Shown here: in pieces, positions 54,601 through 64,000 of the stretch | How the letters are laid out: each line of letters begins with the position of its first letter | How positions within the stretch are numbered: position 1 is the first letter of the stretch | Assembly: GCA_964019165.1 (NCBI GenBank) | Contig: OZ025270.1 | Span: 11,326,450 to 11,390,449, forward strand | DNA length: 64,000 nt | Source of the DNA: Mastigias papua | Lineage: Eukaryota > Cnidaria > Scyphozoa > Rhizostomeae > Mastigiidae | Direction of reading: 5' to 3' | Notes under the pieces: model-generated | Seen by the model: the letters and a program-made list of their open reading frames with translations, nothing else | Database searches by the model: none | What the model was told of the DNA's origin: nothing | Translations under genes and position numbers: made by a program

Positions 54601-55868
54601 TGTTCAACCTGCAAATGAATTTGATTTGATTGAAGCTCTAGGTGGTATGTGATTTGAGTAATCTTTGAATTAGCATCGATTTTTAACTGCCCTCCCTATT
54701 TTAGGGAGCTTTGTCGAACATGAGCGACTTTTTGATATACAAATTTCATTTGTGAAACACATTGGAGCAAGTCAGTACTGGAAGTTGCGCTGTGTGATCT
54801 TTACAGCTACCTTCTCTAACAAAACGTATCTTATACATAAGGGCTACTTAACTGAAGTCGTTGCTTCAATTCGCGTCCTCATTCCAGAGTAGAAGTTAAG
54901 GGAAGATTACAACTGCAACAGAAGAGAAACTTGGAGACTTTACCTGTAAAATGAATGCAAATTAGGTAAAAAAGAAAACTAGTTACATTTTCTGAGGTAG
55001 AATTTTCCAGATATGTCATAGAGAATAATTCGTATATGGTGAACGCAATTGAATACGAGTGTATTTTGCCGTTTAAGTCAGTCGTCAGTGTGTGTGTTTG
55101 TTTGGTATCGACTTTACGACATATATCCGGTATAGCTTTGCAACTTTTGCTGTATGCTATTTCCATATCGTTTGAAATATTCCATTAAAGCATACTGAGC
55201 TCATGGAATTGTAAATGCTCATTCCCTTTTTGCAGCCTTAATGTTTCTTGTTCAGAGAGAAGGGCAGAAAGTCATGCGAGTGTACTCTTTTTCGTCGGGC
55301 TTAGCCGCATTCCCTCCCTACTGTGATTTTTCATGATTGATCAAGTCTCAATCTATGGCAATAGGCTTCAAAACATTGACTGAATTTGCTACATTGCTTT
55401 GCTGTTGAACTGACACAATATGTAGCACAGTAGTTAGATTTCCTTGACCGTCTTCGCTGCAGCACGGGTAGTTTTATTTCAGGCCTTTCAATAAATTGTA
55501 TTTTGCCTCTGTATCACGCATGACATTGCCGGCGCTGAATTTACCTCTTTAATCTGAGCTATTTAGTCTTATATTAACCGATCGGTATTCAATCACTGGA
55601 TTTATGGATTTACTTCTTCATTTACAATGAAATGAATAACGACACCCTTTCCCAATATGAATTCTTCCCCTCGCTATTTGCTAGGCGAATGGAAATGTTG
55701 AAATTAGGTTGCTGGACGTAACAGAAGGCCAGTACAAATATTAAGCAATGAAGCGCGTATTTGTTTTCCATCTATACTCCATCGAAATATCTGTCTGCCG
55801 TCTTGAGATGTTACGTTAAATAGTTTCGAGTAGTTTTGCATATTGAAATAAGAAAACGGTCTACATCT

Positions 55869-56819
55869 TTAAACGGTTTTTACTGTTACGCGATTTCCCG
55901 ATGGAACGGTCCAACTTTCTTCTGTTACGCGATACTCGAGCTTGCACCTCCACAATTTCCAAATCTTTCTTCTGACAGGCGGACTGAAAATACTCGTTAT
56001 GATGGGGTTTATAAGTGAATTCGCCATTGTCAGCGTCCATGCCCAGCAGATTGCATAGTCCATAGACTGGGCAGTTATACCGAATGTCTTAAGCAAACTG
56101 TAACTTGCGATCGGTGCATAACATATAGACATGGATACAACGATTAGTCCGCCAACTCTTAGAAGACTCTTGTCCCGTTCGCTTCTGTGCTGCCGTCCAA
56201 ATCTAACAGCTTCAGTTTGAATCTGCATGCGCACCTTTCTTGCCCGTAGAAGTATTCTGACATATGTATAGACATTTAATGACGTCCCCACAGCGATAAG
56301 GAATGTAGAGAACCCATAGAGAAAGATGTCCATGGATCTGACAATTGAGGGTATGACTACACATACTGAAACAAACCACAGGATAAGTATACTGATACCA
56401 GTCTTTTTCGAGGTCAGGTTGGAGAGATGATAAAATGGGTGAAATATGCTAATATAGCGTTCGACGGCGATTAGCGTTACTGTTACAAACGACGCGATAC
56501 CAAGTATGTACCCAAACGGCGTCGTAACATTTGCGAAATCGCAAGGGTCTCTGTGCTGACTGATGAAACGAAAAACGACGAACTGAATTGGCATGTTTGC
56601 AAATCCTGCGAGACAGTCCGTAACGGCTAGATTAAGAATCAGCATTTGGCACGGTTTTGTTCGATCGGAAGACGTGAGCAGAGCAATAATCAGCGATGAG
56701 TTTACCAACGTGGTAGGAATTGCGAGTAAAAGGTTTAGCCAAGAACATATTGCATTTATAGTTTTATATGCTGGATCATCATTCAGGACTATGCCATAGT
56801 GGCTGCATGTAAGGCTCAT
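55869..56819 (-). CDS. Rhodopsin-like (class A) GPCR, intronless, paralogue of the 50.5-kb receptor
   Basis: A 316-residue receptor in one exon, starting MSLTCSHYGIVLNDDPAYKT. Seen: TM1 with VNSS, TM2 NLAVTDCLAG, TM3 ending AVERYISIFHPF, TM4 ILWFVSV, TM6 ICYAPIA, TM7 SLINPIIT (NPxxT, Tyr missing). The TM4-TM5 loop is very short and has no Cys, so the usual TM3-loop disulfide is absent. The FANVT glycosylation site before TM3 is shared with the other receptor. The intracellular tail is short and basic. It lies tail to tail with the plus-strand receptor, 4.4 kb away, which suggests a local duplication with inversion. Ligand unknown. Confidence 0.93.
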   Translation of the reverse strand: MSLTCSHYGIVLNDDPAYKTINAICSWLNLLLAIPTTLVNSSLIIALLTSSDRTKPCQMLILNLAVTDCLAGFANMPIQFVVFRFISQHRDPCDFANVTTPFGYILGIASFVTVTLIAVERYISIFHPFYHLSNLTSKKTGISILILWFVSVCVVIPSIVRSMDIFLYGFSTFLIAVGTSLNVYTYVRILLRARKVRMQIQTEAVRFGRQHRSERDKSLLRVGGLIVVSMSICYAPIASYSLLKTFGITAQSMDYAICWAWTLTMANSLINPIITSIFSPPVRRKIWKLWRCKLEYRVTEESWTVPSGNRVTVKTV

Positions 56820-59800
56820 TCTGTAGATATTTTTCCGTGTTTATCAGGACACAGTCATTTGTATGTGAGTGCAAGGCAACAATGCAGTAGGGAGAAATCA
56901 CTCAGGTGTTACTGTTGATCGTTTCAACGTACGAAGAATCGACTTGAGCGATGTATCTTTGTAAGCTATTCGTAGTATTGGTCTTGCTACCTTCATCTGC
57001 TTTCAGCTGAACATTTGACATACGCCTCAATGTAGAATTGATTGTTGATTTGTGCTTGGTGGACACACCTTGCCTCTATACCGATCTCAAAATAGCTCTC
57101 TATACAGAGCAATGGGATATCTTACAGCAGTTTAAGTCAATAAAATGATCTGATTCACTTCCAGTAGATATGATTTTTGATTAATCCCTTCTCAACCAGC
57201 AACTATACTTATCAACTTGTGTTAGACTGACAGGTATCCTTTACCATTCTGCCTTTCATTGAGGGATTGAATGTACCTTATGTGCGTCAGTAAAACAATA
57301 TGTGTTGTTAGTTCATATTCGACCCATTTGAACATCATTGAATTGCAAGTGATCGCCTTCGCAACTGACGAAGATCTTTTCGGTAACCAGCTTCTCAAAT
57401 ATAGCAGGTTTTGCATTGAATTGTCTAAATACTGTATTCATTAGACAAGCTTACAAATCTCGTGTGCAGGCTTCCCAGCAATTTTATCTCGCTTCCTTAT
57501 GCCATGCCAAGCATTAATGCATCATGCCTTCCATATCATGTAATTCCATGTGCCTTGAAATGCAAAACATACTTCATCATAATATGCAAAATTGAGGAGC
57601 ATATGTTGTACACTTATCATGCAATCTAAGACCACATCATACCATATTGTATTGTACCAAGCGTTATTGTAGCGCATACAAAGCCAATATATCATTATAT
57701 ATAACCGATGGTCGTAAATATGTTGCATTTTATGTTCCTTTAATCTTTTCATATATATATATATATATATATATCGTAGGCAATCTTCGATCCTACGAGC
57801 AGACTAATAAATCAAATTCTTGATGGGCAATGTTTGTTACATATTGCATCAATAAATAAAGAAATGTATATATGTAAGCATATTTATGTATATATTTATA
57901 TATTCCATCATTAGCAATATATCTTGTGCCATATACCGCGTACCTTAACATACCATGCTCACCATTCGTGCAGAAGGAAAGTTAGTTTCAGTATACTTGA
58001 TACGATGCTGGTCGAAGGTTTGGAGTGAAGTTATATGAATTTCATTTATTTGTTCGATTGCAATCGTTTGGCTCTCCACTAATAGCCTACACAGAGTAGA
58101 ATATCAACTCTTTACTGTCAACAACACTCCTTCATCCTTCCTAGCCATCAAGGTTAGTGACTCATAGATCTTCTTAACGAGAGTTTTCATCATTTCAGAC
58201 AGGAAGTTCCTTTTGTGTTCTAATGAAACATTTATCCGTTTTAGTGGATTTCTTTTACTTTGAACGACAACACCATTCGAATTCTGTTTAATTTTCCTCA
58301 ATTCATTTTATGGATAGCTCATGACATTCATAGTTTTAAGTTCAAATATTTTAGAAGCTATGTACCCAGACGATTAATAAATTTGTGAGTTGTTGGTTGT
58401 TAGTTTGCAAACAAAGGAACAGGTGCAATCTCCTTCTGTAGCAATCTAACTACATTTCGAGGCCCGTTGTTCACAGATTTCGGTCAAGCCCGCGACTACT
58501 GCTTTCTCAGATTGTTCATCTCACGCATTAGCGGAGAATGAGTTTATTTTTAATGAACGTATTGGAATCCCTTTGGGTTTTCCATAGCAAAATGAGGCAC
58601 AACAGCATGATGTTTTCGGCTAGGAGCAGGGCATCTGCGAAGATGATGCTTTTTGGGGGTGTGAAAAAATTCTTGCATGTAGCATTTAAGAATTTGGCGT
58701 GGTTTCCAATACACATTTTTTATAAGAAAAAAGTAGGTAAGAAAATGAGGCTCGAAAGGCCAAAATCTTAAGAAAATGTTACGAAAATCATGAGGCTCAA
58801 GTCCCAAACTTCGTCTGCTTTACGTGCCAGAAATCGATATTAGCTCATTCTTTGGAAGCTCCGTTGCAAAGATCAAAACTTTCGTTTATCTCGGATCCCA
58901 ATGATTAAACTTTTTATAACAGATATTGCGATGCATATGTATCTCATTTGCACCCATGTCGTGTATATTAAATCAAAATATATTGCACTGTTGCCAGATC
59001 ACACTGGTGCTGTATAAATGGGGCCTAACATAGACATGGTAACCTCTTTTAGCCAGTTTATCCCTGTAAAATTTATGAAAATCTAAGCTTCAATTTAGGA
59101 AAAAGTTAGGAAAATTGAGGCTCAAGCAAAAATGTGTTTTTGCATAAAAAGGCGTGTAATCCCCTGATGCACTGTTCAACACAATGAAATAGCATATCCG
59201 ACAGGTTTTGGCTAAATACCTGTACATTTTTTTAAAAGAAATTTTTTCTCTTAGTACTGAAACTTTCTTAACTTTTTCGTGATTTCAGTACTGAAACTGT
59301 CTTAAGACTTTCTTAGCAAGAATATTGGGGTTTGTGTACAGCTACAGCTTTAGATAGACAGACATGCACTATTTAACCATGCCATAGAAATATATAGATT
59401 TTCATATCACATCTATGGAAATTGAACAAAAGAGTTGACAGACTTGTGTGAAAATTGGAATTTCAAGTAGGTATTAACTTTTCGGCTTCCTTACGCCTAA
59501 GAAATCTGGCACTGAACTTTCCTAACTTTTTGAGCAGCCGACTACTGGTTTCTTATAAAACATTTTCTTATGAAAAAGTCGAGTATTTGCAATACATGTT
59601 ACATTTGCATTATTTACAAGAATATCATAGAATTTGCCGAGAACAGTCAAGTTTTTGCCGACGGGTAAATGTTTTTCTAGGGGCATTGGACACCCCATTA
59701 CTTCCTCCTTGCGTTGGGTCTGGCTGAAATCTTGGCCCTTTCAGCCTGCTCTTGCAAGACATTGCCTTACTTTTGTGACTTATATAAGATTTGCCTCTTT

Positions 59801-62800
59801 GCAATTTCGGCTTCCTTTATGCCTAACAAGAAAACAATTTAGTTCTGGACGAGCATTTTAGTGTTACGCCCGCGCCTGGGAATTTCCTTATTTTGTTATT
59901 GAATATCCTAGCAATCAGGCTTAGCTCATTACATTTTCTCGTCGAAAGTATTGGGGTGGAAATCTCTTGCTCACTTTGGGGCAGAAAGAACGGCGCCGCG
60001 AGTTTGTAGGGTATGCTGAGAAGATCAAAATATGTTTGAATTCTGTGCAAAGTGACCTTTTGAATAAGTTGAAGGGAAATAAAAAGCCAATGTGTCTTAA
60101 TGTCCAGTCTGGGAGATGTCTTTTTAACCATTCTGGGTTCCCGTTTACATGAACTTTTATTGGCTATCAACTCGAGGCAGCTCATTTCGCTATTAGAAAA
60201 TTTTTTAGTGCTTACATGAACCCGAGGTAACTTCTTCCACAGCTTCATGACTCACCCCGGGTGAGCTTACTTCTGGATGTGTGGCTCAAGGCCCATGATC
60301 CAGGTGGCAAATTTGTTTTGTGAATGGCTCCTTGTCGGCAATTTCGAAACATTCACATGACCTGGTCAGGGCTTCCCTCCCATGTTGGGACCTACACGTT
60401 GTTAAGTTACTAAAGGACTGGCATCATCCCTGTTGCTGCAATATGAGCAATAAACTTCTTCCCTAAAATTTCATTCCTGTTCCACTACTTTTGACAGCGA
60501 GGGTTCTGGCACCAGCGATTTTTCTAATCAACCTGTGCTTCATAGCAGATTTGTAATGAAAGAAGTTTTATTCAATTAAAAGACAACTTTTACTTGCAGC
60601 TTGCAGCACTTGCTCGTTTGTAACACAAGATTACTTGTTATTCACCTTTGCAAGCACAGGATGAGCGCTAGGAATATATCAGTGTACGCCCTTCTTAAAT
60701 GATCATTAGTGATTTGGCTTCTGCCTCAATTTTGTTTAGAATTATCAGAATATAAGCCTCAAAACTATGCTTATAGTATCCTTTTAATATTGGTGTAGTG
60801 CATTGGTACAATCAGGGCCTTATTGATTTTGCACATATTTACATTTGCATAGCGACATTTTGGGTCTCTTTTCTTATGGTGGTATTTGGGATCGACTTCT
60901 CATCATCTTATCAGACCCCTTCAGGTGTATACAAGAGCAATGTTAATCAAATCTTTTAAAGTGATCTACCCTAATTTAGGCTTTTCAACTTGTCGGTTTT
61001 TTGTGACAACATTTGCACCACTCTTCAACATTTTTAGGACTATGACGTTACTTTATATGCCAGGCACGCAACCACGGGGTGGGCTCTGGGGCTCTAGACC
61101 CCTGCCCCCTTTCTCCAACAAGTAACATTGCCCTTTTTCTTGGAGAATTTTGAAACCGTTTATGGTAGTTTTGTAAAGCAGACCTGCTTTATGAAAGTAA
61201 CGAAATGCTGAAGCTTCCTGTACGATTTCGTTTGTTGCTAAGTATGGGAAATATGATTCCAACATACATTCTCTATAGAAAGTGTTTAGTGTTCCCTTTT
61301 TGTTGACTAGACCCCTGCCCTCAAAATCCCTAGATGCGCGCGCCTGCGTGCGTAGCATTTTTGCAACCTGGTCAAACTTGGCTATCTCAACAAGCAGAGA
61401 AACGTATGTGAGCGTTCAAGTGTTTATTTCATTTACTATGGGCAATCTTTCATGCAAGTGAGAAATAGCCAGGAGTACCTCTTGGCATCCGTTTTATTTA
61501 TTTCTGTTTTCTGTATTAGTATAAGCCAAGAATTGTGAAAATGGGGGGAAATGCACACCTTTTTTGATATAAGAGCAAATAAAAAGGTAAAAATTTCTAA
61601 GGCAAACCCTCTTCTATGTTTTGCACTTGCTGCTTGCATCCTGAGGGTAAAAAAAATACAGATTATTTGTTAGTTTGTTTATTTTTCATGCTTTTTGATT
61701 TAGCACCATTTCCGTACAGAATCATCTCAACTATGAAACTGTTTTATCAACTGTAAGAACAAATGCAATAATTCAGTTGAAAATGCTGAGAGATGGCTTG
61801 ACGGGGAAGTTAAACAACTTCTGTAGCAAAGAGCTCTGGCTCGATCACACTTCAGCTAGTTACTGCTAGACTCTCATTTTCCATTCAATCGTAAATTGCT
61901 GATAGAGTAAGTATAGAGACGATTGAAATGCAATAACAGGAGAAGGTTTAACTCTTTCACATGCTGTGCCCCTAGAAGCAGTTGGCTTTTAGTCCACTAC
62001 TCTCCCATGTGCCCATCTTTATGATATAGTGTTGTATTTGGATCTGCTTTGCTTTTTGGAGTTATATTTTTTTATGAGTTTTTGACTTAGGTCTTCTGCA
62101 ACGCTGTCTGTCCACTTGTGTATCGATTGTTTGGTAAAATTTGACACCTGAAAATTGCAACAAGAAGATCTAGCAAACACACCTTTATTTCTAGTATCAT
62201 TGATGTAGCCCTGCGGTTTTAGATTGTCTTACCCCTCTGTCCCATCTCTTTCCTTTTCGAGTGAAGTAAAACTTGAGCCTGTTGGAAATCGTGGAGCAAA
62301 TCTGCTGCCTACATTGGCTGTTGTCAAGAGCAAGAGAGTTTGTAACGTCAGCCACTTTTTTCACTAGAAATGATTGAGTGAACTGCTTCTCAGTTTAATC
62401 GAGCCTCGTATCAAGAGCAATTATAACCTCATAGTCACCTTGATTCTTAACTTACTCTTCTTTGTAGAACTGATACATGACCGATTGGGAATGCTTTTCA
62501 GCACGGAGAGCCTGTTATTGTTTTTCGTTACCCACTCAGCTCAATTTTGGGCCCAGAGTCTATTTTTATCTTTGATTCTACTCATGAAATGAAAAGTTGC
62601 ATCTGTAACCTTGATTTTGATGAAGATTGATATTTTAGGATAATTGCCCATTCAATTGAAGTGAAAGTGATGGGTTTTTCATATAGTTTATATGCTTTAC
62701 GTTAACCTAAAACAGTACCTAGAGACAGTGCCACTTAATTAAGAGAACTTTAAAAATGAAAAATTGATATCGCTTATATTAACTTGTAGAATATTTATAT

Positions 62801-63834
62801 TACAATTTTTGTGTAGAAGAAAGCCTGTCGCCGAGAGCTCTAAATGTTTCCATTATGAATCTGAAGTTATTGAGCCATTAAGAATCATTCCATACTTTCC
62901 AATACGGGGCCCCTGGCAATATGCCCCTACTGCCTCTCGATGTCCTTGTGTATTGTTTTAACTTCTTGAATGTCATGACCTTGGGGTAGATATGAACTTT
63001 ATTACTCCCAAGCAGCCCCATCACGAGAGGGGTGCGGGGAGTAAAACTTGTGCTTTTATTGGCAAACCTTATGATTTTCACTAAATAATGGGCTTGTCGG
63101 CAATAGTAGAAGCGTATTCAAGAGTGTCGGCTGCGCAATCACAAATCAACCCAATCTATGGATGCCGCGGACACATCGCCGGCCACTTTTTGTCATACCG
63201 CCTCCCCCCAGAGGCATCATCTTTGCGACGCCCCTGATCCCAAGATATCGCAACACTATTTGCTGCATTGGAGATATTATGTTTGTATGATTCTTCATCT
63301 TGATACTGTTCAGCATTGCTCGATTTTTATTGCACTTTTTGGAATTAAAGTCGACAGCTTTCAACTAGGGCTACGCGGTGTCCATGCGGCACTAAGTGTT
63401 TAATAGAGAGTGCAGTTTATAGACCAATTAAATGAGAGAGCTATTTTATACAGAATCATCTCCAGTTGTTTTTTTGCATTGGTCAGTTGATTCTAAGCCA
63501 TGAATGTAACTTGAAATGATAAGATTCTTCTATTGATCTCTCATTGAATCACTATACTTGATTACATCTCGGAGACTGTCAGCCTTCCTATAAACATCCT
63601 CTAGTGATCTCTGCCATGGGTTTTAATTATTCGAGATATATTCAATCATAATTCTGTAGATCCAATTTACAAACGCAGAAATCTTTTAGCTTTGATAAAG
63701 AAATGCAGAGCGCTTATTCTTATATCTCAGACGTTTTGAGATCTGCAATCTATAAGCTATGAAGGAAGTTTTGATAAAGGAATATATCCTTTGTATTCTA
63801 AATGACAATACCTTTTTCGAAAAATACATTATTT
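56820..63834. other. Gene-poor right flank
   Basis: No exon, RNA gene or intact transposon was recognised. Holds an (AT)n tract (57751-57774), a region with recurring TTGAGGCTCAAG / CTTAAGAAA motifs (58730-59320), and fragments such as CTAGACCCCTGCCC near 61095 and 61307. Confidence 0.5.
57751..57774. repeat. (AT)n microsatellite
   Basis: Twelve AT units. Confidence 0.9.
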
Positions 63835-64000
63835 CATTTCATTTTCATTTTATTTCATTTTTACATATTTTGGGAGGGTGGCCCTTCAGCATAGCTGATT
63901 TTCGAGGGACCCTCCATTAAAAGAATATAAAATTACAATCTAATACAATAAACTACTTATAATAATTGTAGAACAAAGTAGAAATAAAAATTAAATATCA
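63835..64000 (-). mobile_element. CR1/L2-like LINE 3' tail, reverse orientation, cut by window edge
   Basis: The reverse strand reads AATCAGCTATGCTGAAGGGC then repeated GAAAT units, the same 3' end as the copy at 31950-32330. The body of the element, if present, extends past the right edge. Confidence 0.6.

Larger units (their letters stand above)
51459..55868. other. Spacer between the two GPCR genes
   Basis: Holds an (AT)n tract (51809-51851) and a possible transposon fragment near 54090-54600. No other gene was recognised. Confidence 0.5.

Noticed and set aside
60000..60150. Possible exon reading YAEKIKICLNSVQSDLLNKL
   Set aside because: No suitable donor and no recognised family.

Overview
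This is eukaryotic, AT-rich, intron-rich animal DNA. It carries two multi-exon host genes, two intronless class A GPCR genes and a dense, nested load of retrotransposons and MITEs. The GPCR type, the transposon mix and the compact intron-rich genes suggest a basal metazoan, most likely an anthozoan cnidarian such as a coral or anemone. That assignment is inference; no rRNA or mitochondrial marker is present.

Left part (83-20939, minus strand): the 5' half of GFM1, mitochondrial elongation factor G. Fifteen coding exons join into an uninterrupted frame of 406 codons, from the start ATG through the whole GTPase domain into domain II. The gene runs off the left edge. Its introns hold a Harbinger-like MITE (1207-1932), a solo-LTR-like element (3663-4058), an (AT)n tract, a long hairpin with hammerhead-ribozyme-like cores (9604-9746), a decayed RTE/BovB-like LINE (10060-13450) carrying a second solo-LTR-like copy, a pogo/Tigger transposase relic, and a nearly complete LINE (15240-18753) whose single frame is broken only by stop codons.

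Middle part (21554-46074, plus strand): head to head with GFM1, about 600 bp away, starts a centrobin orthologue (CNTROB), a centriole coiled-coil protein. Fourteen exons join in frame into 517 codons. The C-terminal half was not found. Its first intron holds a very young Gypsy/Metaviridae-type LTR retrotransposon (21948-26630, minus strand, LTRs differing at one of 269 positions). It sits inside an older CR1/L2-like LINE, at the codons of the reverse transcriptase active-site motif. Later introns hold several MITEs, an R2/NeSL-like LINE relic nested in a mariner-type MITE, LINE 3' tails and a 61-bp minisatellite of about 30 copies.

Right part (46075-64000): two tail-to-tail, single-exon, paralogous rhodopsin-like GPCRs (50547-51458 plus; 55869-56819 minus) in otherwise gene-poor sequence. 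They resemble the melanocortin/adenosine-type (MECO) group. If CNTROB continues to the right, both receptors lie inside one of its introns.

The two host genes have unrelated jobs (mitochondrial translation and centriole assembly). Their link here is the shared divergent promoter interval. The mobile elements account for most of the remaining structure.
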